64,000 bases of DNA. Source: Humibacillus xanthopallidus (GTDB lineage Bacteria > Actinomycetota > Actinomycetes > Actinomycetales > Dermatophilaceae). The DNA is taken from the NCBI RefSeq assembly GCF_006717145.1, contig NZ_VFQF01000001.1, forward strand, positions 2,476,389-2,540,388. The letters run 5' to 3'. Below, one piece after another: positions 33,664-43,370 of the stretch. The translations under genes and the position numbers were made by a program. The notes under the pieces are model-generated. The model searched no databases, had not been told where the DNA came from, and saw nothing but the letters and a program-made list of their open reading frames with translations. The first letter of the stretch is position 1. Each line of letters opens with the position of its first letter.

Positions 33664-35529
33664 TCAGCCCTGCGCCACGGTGAGCGGGAAGGTGCCGGGT
33701 GCGGTCGCCTCCCACGTCGTCGTGTAGCTGCGCAGGTAGCTGTCGAGGTAGGGCGAGCGCTCCCCCTGCGTGGGTACGTCGGTGCGCGGGCTCTGCAGGT
33801 CGAGCGCGAGCGAGGCCGAGGACACAGTGATCGTCTGGCCCGACGGGGTGGCCGACCACGAGCGGGTCGTGTTCGTGCCGACCCCGACGACGAGCTGGTG
33901 GCCCTTGCGCAGGGTCCAGTCGGTCGACTTGAGGTCGAAGGCGACCGTGCCGCCGCGCACGAGCGACATCTGCTCGTCGAACATCACGGCCGTGCCGTCG
34001 GGGGCGACGTCCCACAGGCGGACGAGCACGTTGCCCGTGCCGCTCGTGCCGCCCGTGCTGCTCGTGTCGAGCGAGACGCGCGGGGTTCCGACGACCCGCA
34101 CGTCGTTGACGACGGGCTTGGACCACGAGTAGTACGCGTTGCCGTCGTCGGTGGTGCGCGGCTTGGGTCCCCTGGCGCGCTCACTCGCGCCGGGCGGCAT
34201 ACCGGGAGCACTCTCCATGTCGTAGGTGCCCGCGTCGGCGGCGGCGACCCCGGCGGCGGGGCGTCCGGCGTCGTCGACGTAGCTGCCCGGCTGGAGCCGA
34301 GCGGTCGTCGAGCGTCGCGTGGCGGGCCACGTGTCCTGCGCGCGCCAGGTGCCACGGCTGTCCTCGATGACGTATGCCGGGTCGGTGACGGTGGGCGTGA
34401 CGCCAAGGAGGTGCGCGTCGTAGAAGCGCATCACCTCGGCGAACCAGCCCTCGCGGCCCATCCGCAGCACGCCGTCGGCGCCGGTCTCGGTGCCGCGCAC
34501 GTGCTCCCACTGGCCGAGCCAGCCGCGCTCGGGGCCGGTGTGGTTGTCGAGGTACTGCTCGATGTCCTCGGGCTTCGTGTTGGGTTCGATGAAGCCCTGG
34601 GTGACGAAGAGCGGCACCTGCGAGCCCTTCGCCTGCTCGGCGAGGTTGCGCGCCTTCCAGTAGGTGGAGTCCGGGTCGGGGTTCTGGGTGTCGGTGAGGT
34701 TGTTGGCGAGGCACTCGGGGTGGGCGACCTCGTAGGCGGCGTTCTGCTTGTAGCGGTCGGAGTCGTCGGCCATGCCCTTGAGGTTCGCGATGCCGTTGTA
34801 GGCGCGCGGGGTACCGAGGTAGTTGGGCCGGCGGACGCCGTTGCTGAAGAGGTAGTTGTACATGTCCCACACGGGCTCCTGCGCGACGACGGCCTCGAGG
34901 CCCTTCGGCGCGAGGTTGGCGCCGACGAGACCGGTCGAGGCGTCGTAGGACTTGCCGTAGAGGCCGACCTTGCCGGTCGACCACGCCTGGCTCGCCGACC
35001 ACTCGACGGCGGCCTTGACGTCGGCCTGCTCGCCGGGGCCGACCCAGTCGAGGCAGCCCGTGGAGCCGCCGAAGCCGCGCAGGTCGACGAGGACGACGGT
35101 GTAGCCGCGCTCCATGAGGTTCGCGCCCTCGATGAGGTCGTTGAAGCGCTCGGAGGGGCCGGTGCCGGTGAAGCCGTCGTCGCCGGTCTGCCCGCGGTGG
35201 GCGAAGTAGGGGCCGACGGAGAGGATGACCGGCGTCTTGGCGCCCGCGGGGAGGCCCGCCGGGCGGAGCACGTCGGCGTGCAGCTCGACGTCGCTGCCGT
35301 CGGAGGACGGGAAGTACTCCTCCGTCCAGAGCGCCCCCTCCGGGACCCGGGGGTTCTGGTCGTGGGAGACGGGGGCGCCGGGGGCGGGGATGACGGCGGT
35401 GGGGGCCGCGGTTGCTGTCGAGGTGGCTGCGGTTGAGGTGGCCGCGGTGGCTGTCGGTATGGCGACGGCGGCCATGGTGCACGTCAGCGTGGCGGTCGCC
35501 AGCATGGCGATGGAGCGGGAACGGTGCAT
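33664..35529 (-). CDS. Secreted CocE/NonD-family alpha/beta hydrolase (Xaa-Pro peptidase-like)
   Basis: 621 aa from ATG 35529 (MHRSRSIAM). The signal peptide is SIAMLATATLTCTMAAVAIPTATA, followed by an Ala/Thr linker. The hydrolase core contains VVLVDLRGFGGSTGC and the nucleophile motif GLYGKSYDAS. A helical cap and a C-terminal jelly-roll X-Pro dipeptidyl-peptidase domain (TPRVSLDTSSTGG...VRLWDVAPDGTAVM) follow. Family members include X-Pro dipeptidyl-peptidases and cocaine esterase, with S15-type chemistry (Ser-Asp-His). Exported; substrate unknown. Separated by about 160 nt from the helicase upstream of it on the map. Confidence 0.85.
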   Translation of the reverse strand: MHRSRSIAMLATATLTCTMAAVAIPTATAATSTAATSTATAAPTAVIPAPGAPVSHDQNPRVPEGALWTEEYFPSSDGSDVELHADVLRPAGLPAGAKTPVILSVGPYFAHRGQTGDDGFTGTGPSERFNDLIEGANLMERGYTVVLVDLRGFGGSTGCLDWVGPGEQADVKAAVEWSASQAWSTGKVGLYGKSYDASTGLVGANLAPKGLEAVVAQEPVWDMYNYLFSNGVRRPNYLGTPRAYNGIANLKGMADDSDRYKQNAAYEVAHPECLANNLTDTQNPDPDSTYWKARNLAEQAKGSQVPLFVTQGFIEPNTKPEDIEQYLDNHTGPERGWLGQWEHVRGTETGADGVLRMGREGWFAEVMRFYDAHLLGVTPTVTDPAYVIEDSRGTWRAQDTWPATRRSTTARLQPGSYVDDAGRPAAGVAAADAGTYDMESAPGMPPGASERARGPKPRTTDDGNAYYSWSKPVVNDVRVVGTPRVSLDTSSTGGTSGTGNVLVRLWDVAPDGTAVMFDEQMSLVRGGTVAFDLKSTDWTLRKGHQLVVGVGTNTTRSWSATPSGQTITVSSASLALDLQSPRTDVPTQGERSPYLDSYLRSYTTTWEATAPGTFPLTVAQG

Positions 35530-35646
35530 GAGGTGCCTCTTCGGTGTGAGTGTCCTGGCTCTCTCGACGCTAGAACCGGACAAATCACCCAGCAACTCGA
35601 AGTGGCTCGGGCGGGGCGTGGCGGGGGGGTCTGGGGCCCGCTGGGC

Positions 35647-36921
35647 TCAGCGGAAGCGCGGCGGCGCGTACGCCTTGGTGGGCGGCACGTCGTAGTCCCA
35701 GCGGCGCAGGATGTCGTATGCCGTCTTGAGCCTTTGCGTGAGATCGACGTGGTGCTCGTGGTCCGTCTCGGGCCAGTCGGTGCCCGGCTGGCGCACGTGG
35801 GCGACGTTCGTCGGCCCCATGAGGGTCTCGCGGAGGAACTCGGCCTGGTAGGCGCCGGTGCGGATGGCGAGTACCTTCTCCTGGCTGCCGTGCCTCACGA
35901 TCCCCTGCGGCTCGAGCGTGCGCAGGAGGCGTCCGATCTGCTGGCACTCGAAGGCGCCGAGGTAGGGCGAGTTGAGCGCGAGGGCGTCGTCGAGCTCCTC
36001 GTGCGGCACCTCGAAGGCGAAGGCGAGCGCCTGCTGGAGGCTGCGGAACTGCGCCGCGTCGATGATCGGGACGTCGACGAGCGGAAGGAGTCCGCCCGTC
36101 ACGGGCGGCCGCGGTTCGCCGCGCTCGTCGCCGCGGTTGCCGAGGGAGACGATGCGCGGGAGCCAGTCGGCCCTGGGCTTGTCGTGGTCGACCGCGCCGT
36201 CGGGGCCGACCGTGGCGTTCATGGTGTCGTGGACGCACTGGACGTGGAGCATGCGAGCGCTGTTGAAGTCGGCGACCGTGGCGGTGTCGAGGGTGAGGTC
36301 GTGCAGGTGGGCGCACTTGGCCTCGAAGACTTTGGCGATGACCTCGTCGCGCACCTGGGCATAGGGCCTGGCGCCCCGGTTGCCGAGGTCGGTGATGACG
36401 GCCATGAGGGCGGCCCACTCCGCGTCGCTGGTCGGACGACGAAGGAAGGGGACGCCGCTGAAGGAGATCGGGCGGATGGAGTCGACACCGTTGAAGGTGA
36501 CTGCCTCTCCGCGGGCTTTGGCGTCGTGGCGGTCGAAGAAGGCGCGCAGCCCCGCCTCCGGGTCGGCTGGCCATTCGCGGTTGGGGTCGAAGAGGATGCG
36601 GTGGTGCGGGAACTCGACGTAGACGGCGTGCTCGTCCACCTCGACCCACCGCTTGCAGAGGTCGCTCGTCGTCATGTCGGAGAAGTCGTGCTGCTGCCGC
36701 TGGGTCAGGCCTGGCTCGAGGAAGGGCGCCAGCTCGCGCGCGAGGGCTGCCGTGGCGTGCGGCCCGGTGAGGATGAGGTCGATGCGGGGCGCCACCTCCT
36801 CGAACGGCACCTCGCCCTTGCCGCGGTAGAAGACGAGGTCGTCGAACCCGAACGCCTTGCCCTCGGGGATCCAGACCAGCCCACCGGGCTGGTCCTGCTC
36901 GAACGCTCCGACGTGGGCCAC
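35647..36921 (-). CDS. N-formylglutamate amidohydrolase-like protein
   Basis: 424 aa, GTG 36921 with a strong GAGGAGGCAG site. The segment PRIDLILTGPHATAALARELAPFLE...QRQQHDFSDMTTSDLCKRW and HAVYVEFPHHRILFDPNR matches the FGase/HutG family, which hydrolyses N-formylglutamate using a metal. The C-terminal half contains a His/Asp-rich region (HDTMNATVGPDGAVDHDKPRADW) and RQPGTDWPETDHEHHVDLTQRLK. Specific substrate uncertain; peptide or cell-wall amidase roles are possible. Last backbone gene before tRNA-Arg. Confidence 0.65.
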   Translation of the reverse strand: MAHVGAFEQDQPGGLVWIPEGKAFGFDDLVFYRGKGEVPFEEVAPRIDLILTGPHATAALARELAPFLEPGLTQRQQHDFSDMTTSDLCKRWVEVDEHAVYVEFPHHRILFDPNREWPADPEAGLRAFFDRHDAKARGEAVTFNGVDSIRPISFSGVPFLRRPTSDAEWAALMAVITDLGNRGARPYAQVRDEVIAKVFEAKCAHLHDLTLDTATVADFNSARMLHVQCVHDTMNATVGPDGAVDHDKPRADWLPRIVSLGNRGDERGEPRPPVTGGLLPLVDVPIIDAAQFRSLQQALAFAFEVPHEELDDALALNSPYLGAFECQQIGRLLRTLEPQGIVRHGSQEKVLAIRTGAYQAEFLRETLMGPTNVAHVRQPGTDWPETDHEHHVDLTQRLKTAYDILRRWDYDVPPTKAYAPPRFR

Positions 36922-37158
36922 GACTGCCTCCTCGAAGAGGGCCTCTGACTACTTCGAGTCTATGGAGGCTGGGAGTCGGCGTCCGAGAAGTCGATCGGGC
37001 CGGGGCAGGTGGTGACGCGGTTCACGAGGCCACGGGCGGTAGGCATCGTTCGGAGGGAGGCTCTGGGTCCACTACCCTGTCAGCGTTTGGCTGAACCTGT
37101 CTTCGGCGTCGCAGTGAGAGCTGCAGCGATGGCGTTGGAGACGGTCTGCCGGACCCCC

Positions 37159-37234
37159 GCCCTCGTAGCTCAGGGGATAGAGCACCGCTCTCCTAAAGCG
37201 GGTGTCGCAGGTTCGAATCCTGCCGGGGGCACCA
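37159..37234 (+). tRNA. tRNA-Arg (anticodon CCT)
   Basis: Acceptor GCCCTCG pairs with CGGGGGC; D arm GCTC/GAGC; anticodon stem CCGCT/AGCGG with loop CTCCTAA gives anticodon CCT (codon AGG). T arm GCAGG-TTCGAAT-CCTGC. CCA is encoded at 37232-37234. It marks the left edge of a compositionally distinct region, a usual place for integration. Confidence 0.95.
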
Positions 37235-37826
37235 CGCAGCAACCGCAACGAGCCGAGACCGTCCGCAGAAGGTCAAGGGAACGAGCGAGTGGGTGTCAAC
37301 GTGCGGAAATCGGTGCCTCCCCCCTGCCACTCCTTGGGTCCGGGCTGTATCTCTGCAGTTGAGCGCCCTCCTGTCCTGCCAGCCGTGGACCTGATGGTCA
37401 GCTGCGGCGTCGACTCACGTACCCGAGACGCCCCCACAGGTTCAGCAGCCCGAAGCAGTCGGCACCAGCGAAGAACGGAAGCACCGGTAGTGAGGTTCCG
37501 CAAAGCCGCCGATGAGGATAGGGACCCCCTGCCGACAGCGACCCAGTGGTGCGAGAAGGCCAGAGGCACACCGCCCACTGTGACGCACCCCGTCGAGTTG
37601 GCGTGCCCGCCGGCCGAGACTGAAATCTGCAGGACTGCGGCTGACGCTCTACGTCAGCGCCCCGAGGGGAGGGCCTTTCCCAACTGGCGGTGCGGGATCG
37701 CGCCCGAGTCGCCGTGCCTCAGGGCTCAATTGTCACCTCTAACGGAAGCCGTTGGTCGACACTGGATCGGTAGACCGTCCGGGGTGTAACACCCCAGATG
37801 AGGAGAGGCTCTGTCAGTCTCTACGC
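37235..37826. other. Gene-free stretch after tRNA-Arg
   Basis: About 590 nt with no ORF of convincing coding character. No terminator as strong as that of tRNA-Ala is seen, and no second copy of the tRNA 3' end. The last 100 nt hold the KAP NTPase promoter region; an AGGAGAGG motif at 37800 is too far from the ATG to be its ribosome site. Confidence 0.5.
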
Positions 37827-39893
37827 ATGTTTGACGCGACTTGGAACGACGAGCCCCTTTCCGGACCTGGTGGCGACACCCTGGCTACCAGCCACGTCGC
37901 CAAGACGGCGGCCGACGTGATCTCCGCTGCTCACTCGGCGGAGGGAAGCGTCGTATTTGGCCTATCAGGTCCCTGGGGGAGCGGGAAAACGTCGCTGATC
38001 GAGATGACGCGGCGTTACCTAACGGACGAGCATAGCTCGCAAGGCTGGCGCATTGTTGACTTTACCCCATGGTCCACCAGTGGCGTCGATGTGATGCTGA
38101 CTGAATTTTACGCCACGATAGCCAGCGCTTTACCCACACAGGGGGCCAAGACTGCCAGAAAGGCTCTCACCGGATTAGTGCAGGTTAGCGCAATCGGTTT
38201 GAAGGCAGTGCCAGGGGCCGGGCCGGCGCTATCAGGAGGCGCAGAGGCGCTTGCCAAGCGATTAACGGCCACAAATTGGCAGAGGAGCTTCAACGCTGTC
38301 TCGATGGCCTTAAGAGACTTGGGGCTTCGAATCTTGGTTATAGTGGACGATATAGATCGCCTGCAGCGAGACGAGCTCGTTGCCCTACTTAAGGTGGTGC
38401 GGCTCCTGGGTAGATTCCCGGGAGTCACCTACCTTTTGGCGTACGACGAAGGAACTCTTTTCTCAAACCTGCAGAGCGCGGACCTCGGAGCAGAAGGCCG
38501 CGAGGGCGCACGACTATTCATGGAGAAGATTGTTCAGTACCCCCTCACTGTTCCACCGCTTCTCAGGTCGCAGATGCTTAATATGCTTGACTCGGGCATC
38601 GCTTCGGCTCTCTCCGAGCTTGAACGCGAAATCAACGAGGCGGACTACCGATTATCCATGCACGTGGACGAGTTCGAGTCACAACTAACAACCCCACGCA
38701 GCGTCGCGCGATTCTTGGCTCAGATTCGCCTGCATCTGTCGATGCATGCCGTAGGGGAAATAGATGATGTGGACCTCATTCTTCTCACCTTTCTGCGCGT
38801 GCAGTTTCCAGACGTTTACGCACGGCTCCCGCGCTGGCGCCGCAGGCTGACTCACTCGCCTTCCATGTGGGAGATGGCTAGCGAAAGCAACAAGTCCGTG
38901 GACTGGAGCCCTCTTACTGAAGGTATCGGTGGTGAAGAATCCCGCGCCGACGCACGTGCAATTCTGACAAGTTTGTTCCCTGCAATAAAGGGCGACGCGA
39001 GTCGGGAGGGCCCTCACGTATCGTCTACGGATTATTTCAATCGATACTTCGTGCATGCCGTCCCTCCGGACGACATCTCCGACTCAATGATCGACGACGC
39101 TCTTCAGCAGGCTATGACGCAAGGCGCCGGCATAGACAGGATGTCCAGCATGCTGAACGATGCAAATCATGATCGCGCCGATTTGGCATATCGAAAATTG
39201 GTCCGTCACCCTCTGAACAAGGAGCCATCGACGGTTTCTACCGTGCTCATTGAGAATGTCATGTCGATCTTGCCCGAGCTGGATGACAGGTCAGGTCGAG
39301 GCATTCTCGGATTGACCATGCGAGACAATGTCGTTCGATGGGCAGGCGACCTTCTCCGGAGGCTGGGGACGGGAACCCCACCGAGCGTGGTCGCAGCCGC
39401 GGTGTCCGCATGCGGCGAACTAAGCCTCCGTCTGAACGTTCTATGGATGGCTGCGCGAACGGGTGAGTCGGAGGCTGCGGTTCCTCTGCCTTTGACTGAC
39501 GCTGTAGCGCAAGGAGTGCGCGACGCCTTCCCCGAATTCCTGAGGCATCTTGAGCTACGCGATGCCGCCCCGGCCGAGCAACACGTCCATGTTCATCTCG
39601 ACTTCGTTGCGGCATTTGGAGACGTTGATACCGCCAAGAACAAAATCTATGAGCTCCTCGACCGGGAGGTTACGGTGGAAGATGTTGCAGCCCGATGCCT
39701 CACCCTTCAATATCTATATGTGGAGAAACCAGTGGCGCGGCTCGGTGATTTCGACCAATCCCTGTTCGCGCGCTTTGCGCCTGCCGAGGATCAGTTGTAT
39801 ACCACAGACATCGTGGCTAACGTTGACCGTGAAGATTTGTCGTGGGCAAATCGACGAAGATACGTCCGGGGGCGGGTCAAGGCGCCAATGTGA
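37827..39893 (+). CDS. KAP-family P-loop NTPase
   Basis: 688 aa from ATG 37827; codons upstream are in frame but lack support. Walker A GPWGSGKTS is at about 48-56 and Walker B ILVIVDDIDRLQRDEL near 170-180, the DDxDR form diagnostic of KAP NTPases. Between them lies a hydrophobic insertion (VSAIGLKAVPGAGPALSGG), as in KAP proteins with inserted membrane helices. YLLAYDEGTL is the sensor-1-like strand. The C-terminal 350 residues match nothing I recognise. KAP NTPases occur in phage-exclusion systems (PifA, RloE, QatA) and as membrane ATPases; no qatBCD partners are seen. The gene is AT-richer than the backbone, with codons rare there (TTA, ATA), indicating transfer. Confidence 0.85.
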   Translation: MFDATWNDEPLSGPGGDTLATSHVAKTAADVISAAHSAEGSVVFGLSGPWGSGKTSLIEMTRRYLTDEHSSQGWRIVDFTPWSTSGVDVMLTEFYATIASALPTQGAKTARKALTGLVQVSAIGLKAVPGAGPALSGGAEALAKRLTATNWQRSFNAVSMALRDLGLRILVIVDDIDRLQRDELVALLKVVRLLGRFPGVTYLLAYDEGTLFSNLQSADLGAEGREGARLFMEKIVQYPLTVPPLLRSQMLNMLDSGIASALSELEREINEADYRLSMHVDEFESQLTTPRSVARFLAQIRLHLSMHAVGEIDDVDLILLTFLRVQFPDVYARLPRWRRRLTHSPSMWEMASESNKSVDWSPLTEGIGGEESRADARAILTSLFPAIKGDASREGPHVSSTDYFNRYFVHAVPPDDISDSMIDDALQQAMTQGAGIDRMSSMLNDANHDRADLAYRKLVRHPLNKEPSTVSTVLIENVMSILPELDDRSGRGILGLTMRDNVVRWAGDLLRRLGTGTPPSVVAAAVSACGELSLRLNVLWMAARTGESEAAVPLPLTDAVAQGVRDAFPEFLRHLELRDAAPAEQHVHVHLDFVAAFGDVDTAKNKIYELLDREVTVEDVAARCLTLQYLYVEKPVARLGDFDQSLFARFAPAEDQLYTTDIVANVDREDLSWANRRRYVRGRVKAPM

Positions 39894-40246
39894 GTTGCCG
39901 GGGGTCGTCGCACCAACTTCGATCGCTCAAGCACCTAGGGCCAGCACTTCGAAATACAACGGCCAGCCCCAGTCCCGAATCCCGGGCGCTACTGTCGCTA
40001 AGATTGATGCACCGGACATCACCCTGGGATCGATCAACATCGAGGCCGAGGACCCGGCTTGCGCTGGTCAAGTTCGCAGCATTAGTCGCTGGCGCGCGGA
40101 CAAAAGGCTCAAGGCGTACGCGGCGTAGCCTCATGGACCTGTCAGTACGTGTAGACAGTCAGCCCAGCCGAGAACGAAGACTTCTCGCACAGCGTTCATC
40201 AGAGGTTCCGCCGTTGGACGTGAGCAGATGGCAAGGAGTCCCCGTG
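39894..40246. other. Gap between convergent KAP and DUF1508-like genes
   Basis: About 350 nt with no credible gene; short frames on both strands lack start context. No strong terminator seen. Confidence 0.4.
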
Positions 40247-41038
40247 TTATGCCGGTTCGTCTGGCGCCAAGCGGGCTTGCTCCGGCTCGAGCTGCTTGAA
40301 TGTGGACTCCGTCGTTAGGGCGCCCAGATCGAACGCTTCCGGGAGCTCGACGCAATCGATCTCAAGCCGTTTCCGCAGGCGAGCAGCCGAATCCAGCGCT
40401 TTCTCTTTGGCAAGATTGGCCTCTCCCTGCGCATTGAACCACGCAGCCTTCGTCCTCCCAGGGAGAGCCGCGAGCGCGGGTCCACCCTTCAGGATGGCAC
40501 CCATCAGGCCGAGCGCGGCGGCGCCGAAAGTCGCGTGCTCAGTAGCAATGTCGACCCACATCGACCCGGGCCGCAGACGCACACGGGGAGTGCCTCCCGC
40601 AGCTGAAGCGTCTAGCCAATCGACCCTCCCCGCGGTCGCACGCTCGGCCTCGTACGACAGCACGTGAACGCAGTCGCCGTACATGTTGTGCATGTCCGCA
40701 AGAAGCATTGTCAAATCGGACAGGGCGACGCCGGCTCTGTAGTCAAGCTCGCCACGAGGGCCTCGAACGAACCGGATGGAGACGCGGTACTGCCTGTCGA
40801 GGTCTCCAGCCGACCGGAGGTGCGCAAGCCTGTTCCCGACCGGTTCACCGGCGCGACCACTTAGCACTCGGACGTGAGTGGTGGGCAAGGAAGCCAACGA
40901 CTTGAACCCCACAGCGCTGCGTGTCGCCCCTTCGACCGTGCTGTAAGTCTCACTGGACGTCATGGCAGTTCCGTCGTCCGCAACAAGCCGGATCATGTAA
41001 CTTCCATCCGTCAGTGGCTCGACGATGATCTCTCCCAT
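40247..41038 (-). CDS. Unknown protein with DUF1508/YegP-like N-terminus and hydrophobic segment
   Basis: 263 aa, ATG 41038. Residues 1-50 (GSYMIRLVADDGTAMTSSETYSTVEGATRSAVGFK) resemble the DUF1508/YegP fold, in which a strand pair ends in a GxxxxxSExYxs pattern and a helix. The middle (YRVSIRFVRGPRGELDYRAGVALSDLTMLLADMH) is soluble. A hydrophobic stretch FGAAALGLMGAILKGGPALAALPG near 170-195 may insert in a membrane, followed by a charged helix. Function unknown. Convergent with the KAP NTPase; the two could form one functional unit, but only proximity supports that. Confidence 0.7.
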   Translation of the reverse strand: MGEIIVEPLTDGSYMIRLVADDGTAMTSSETYSTVEGATRSAVGFKSLASLPTTHVRVLSGRAGEPVGNRLAHLRSAGDLDRQYRVSIRFVRGPRGELDYRAGVALSDLTMLLADMHNMYGDCVHVLSYEAERATAGRVDWLDASAAGGTPRVRLRPGSMWVDIATEHATFGAAALGLMGAILKGGPALAALPGRTKAAWFNAQGEANLAKEKALDSAARLRKRLEIDCVELPEAFDLGALTTESTFKQLEPEQARLAPDEPA

Positions 41039-41720
41039 CGACGTGACTTTACCGGTGCCGCCGCGCGCCGACGCAACAGCGTCACGTCGCCGCCGGCTGA
41101 CGCCAAAGCACGAACGGGTCTAGCGAAGAGCCGGAAATGCTAGGGAGAGTGACTGACGCGAGCGTCCATAGCCCTCTTGCGAGTCTCCCTCGTGTTCCCT
41201 GCACTGCGAACTGAGTTCGCACGAAGCACGGTCGCCCTGGACAAACAGAATGGCCGTCTCAACCGTCTGCACAAGTCGTGGGAAGCCGCGCTGGTGGCAC
41301 CCGCGTCATATACCACGCACCCAGGAACCGACCTCTCCGAAGATCACGTCCTCCGCGGGCCAGAACATGTACATAGTCCCTGCCGTGACGACGGTCCTGC
41401 TTGTTCAAACCGAATCGGTTGGGCGGTCCGAGATGTCGCATTCGCACTGGTCAGTTCGCTTGATGGCGCACACTTGAGTGTGAACCTTCCGCCTGGCCAT
41501 TCAGATGCCGACCGCGCATCAAATCGACGCCGGCTTGAGTGTGAAGCGTGCCGTCGGACGACGCCATCCACCACTCGGGTTCAGAATACAGTTGGTCGAG
41601 TTCGTCGAGCATAGCCCTGGCACCCCCCTGGCCACGATTGTCTTGGCCGTTATCGCCACTGTCCCGCCGTCATCGGCAAGACCAAGCATGCGCGACCGCC
41701 TTTGGAGACAGCTCCACGCG
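41039..41720. other. Decayed or non-coding stretch
   Basis: About 680 nt. Several short frames exist on both strands but change frame without continuity, suggesting a degraded gene or spacer. No tRNA, repeat or terminator recognised. Confidence 0.4.
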
Positions 41721-42281
41721 TTACCTCATCCTTATGGATCCCAGTTCGCGCCACCTGACAATCATATCTCGGGCAGCAGCCTTCGCCTCGGAACGCTTCA
41801 GCCCCCCATCTCGAAAGACCTTGACTAGAGCGGTGAAGAAGATGCCTTCCCACTGTTCCTCAAAGCCAGTGGGAGGAAGCTCGATGAGCAGGCGCGGATG
41901 ATGCATCGTTGTTGACATGCGGTCCCCCGCCACGCCGTGCTGCAGATATATTGCGCGGGCAGACAGGACCTGATCAACCAGTCCTGCCTTTTCGGGCAAG
42001 GCAAACGTCGGGGCAATCGTGAGTTCAATGGGTCGTTCGAATCGCAGGCGGAGAAGTAGGCCGTCGCGGCCCTGAGCCCACTGTGAATGGCAGTCCCCCG
42101 GCCCCAGGTACTGATGAACACGAACGAGTTCTGCGACATCCGGGTGGTCACTCATGTCGACCATCACCACCGGGACGAGCCTCCCAGCAGCAGTTCCCTG
42201 CTTCCCGATCGCGCCATCGGCTACGACCCGCATCAGGGAATTCCGTGAGATGCGTTCCAACTGCCTACGACCCATCCTCAT
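41721..42281 (-). CDS. Unknown 186-aa protein, coupled to upstream gene
   Basis: 186 aa from ATG 42281 (MRMGRRQLERISRNSLMRVV); ATG 42275 is an alternative. It overlaps the 3' end of the membrane-anchored gene upstream by 17 nt, so translation is likely coupled. No known domain recognised. It looks soluble and alpha/beta, with a segment LLLRLRFERPIELTIAPTF and a C-terminal amphipathic helix (LKRSEAKAAARDMIVRWREL). Codon usage is less GC-biased than the backbone. Confidence 0.6.
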   Translation of the reverse strand: MRMGRRQLERISRNSLMRVVADGAIGKQGTAAGRLVPVVMVDMSDHPDVAELVRVHQYLGPGDCHSQWAQGRDGLLLRLRFERPIELTIAPTFALPEKAGLVDQVLSARAIYLQHGVAGDRMSTTMHHPRLLIELPPTGFEEQWEGIFFTALVKVFRDGGLKRSEAKAAARDMIVRWRELGSIRMR

Positions 42282-42834
42282 CCGCCTTCTTGAGCTGCTC
42301 GTGGACGAATTGGGAAGGTAAGGTAATGTCGTTCCCGAAGGTGTCAGTAAGCACAAGCTTCAACTCCTCGACATCGCGGTCGTCTGTCAATCCTCGCTTA
42401 GTCGTAATCTGCAAGGATCCTGCCGCAGCACTGTTCGCGGGTATGGTGAACGGGAGAGTTAATGCGCCAGGAGGCGGGCTTGACTCATTCGGCCGCCAAG
42501 GTGCCTTGAGGTTCACTGGCCTCCCGTCGACAGCATACTCGAAGCATAGGTCAGCCTCAGCCAGTGCATTTCCCCGATCGGACGGATTCCGAATCAGTAG
42601 ATCAAAGATGTAACGGCGTTCTCTATCCGAAACCTCACATGTTGCAGAGATGAGCCGAATGCTTAGGGTTGCCTTGCGTCGCTCCTCTTGCGCCTGGGAG
42701 ATCTCCAACGATTTGTTAGATGTGGCCGAATTGCGCCTTGTTAGTCGGTACCCCGCGACGCCCAAGAGAAGCATTGCGATTGGCACTAGGCCAAGCTTTG
42801 GAGTGTCTTGGAACCATTCAATCAGCTCATTCAT
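42265..42834 (-). CDS. Unknown membrane-anchored protein
   Basis: 189 aa, ATG 42834. One N-terminal membrane helix (LGLVPIAMLLLGVAGYRL) is followed by a basic/polar linker (SNKSLEISQAQEERRKATLS) and a beta-rich domain (ERRYIFDLLIRNPSDRGNALAEADLCFEY...LPFTIPANSAAAGSLQI) with an Ig-like or DUF-like feel. The orientation leaves the domain most likely in the cytoplasm. It forms a two-gene unit with the next protein (17-nt overlap). Function unknown; composition fits the acquired region. Confidence 0.6.
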   Translation of the reverse strand: MNELIEWFQDTPKLGLVPIAMLLLGVAGYRLTRRNSATSNKSLEISQAQEERRKATLSIRLISATCEVSDRERRYIFDLLIRNPSDRGNALAEADLCFEYAVDGRPVNLKAPWRPNESSPPPGALTLPFTIPANSAAAGSLQITTKRGLTDDRDVEELKLVLTDTFGNDITLPSQFVHEQLKKADEDGS

Positions 42835-43370
42835 TGTGCGAGATCCTAGTGCGCCTCGGGCATGACTTCTGCAGGGTCTGTGGCAGGTGCCTCACTATGG
42901 GGATGAGGCGGCAGTTGAAAACTATCCTGACGGGGGCGCGTCGGGGTCGTTCGACACAGGCTCTTGCCCGAGACTCGTCCGCCCGCATCCCGCTCGGAGT
43001 TTGGCTTCGATTGCCCTCGACCCTCTGCGACGGGCACGGCATGGACGCCGCACCTCCGGCGATGGAGCATGTAGAGGACCACAAAGACCGGCCCCAGGCT
43101 TTCGTCGATCAGAAGTGAGGGTCTCGAGGTGGGGCTGGTCGAGGGTCGAGCGAACCGGACCTGTCGAGCTGAGCCCGATGTTGCCAGGCCCCTCGATACC
43201 CGAAGCCGCAGCCCGCTTTCAGCCCGGAACGGACACCCCGACAGGGGCACTTTGGCTGGTAGCCGCATGTCGGACTCGAACTGTCGCGCTGACGCGAACC
43301 GCACTCACCGCAAAGGAGCATGACATAGGGCCGACACCAGGTCTCCCCGGCGCCGGCCCTCATCCTTAAG
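42835..43370. other. Gene-poor stretch
   Basis: About 535 nt without a convincing gene. A minus-strand frame ending at 43109 would encode a Cys-rich peptide (MLLCGECGSRQ...CGYQPKCPC) from an ATG near 43325, but it has no ribosome site and runs into low-quality sequence, so it is not called. Confidence 0.4.

Noticed and set aside
29296..35436. A 2046-residue open frame on the plus strand across the helicase and hydrolase genes
   Set aside because: It is the antisense shadow of two well-supported minus-strand genes; its composition is low-complexity and it has no ribosome site or domain.
43109..43325. Small Cys-rich peptide frame
   Set aside because: CxxC motifs are attractive but there is no ribosome site, and the frame degrades after 40 residues; it may be a remnant.
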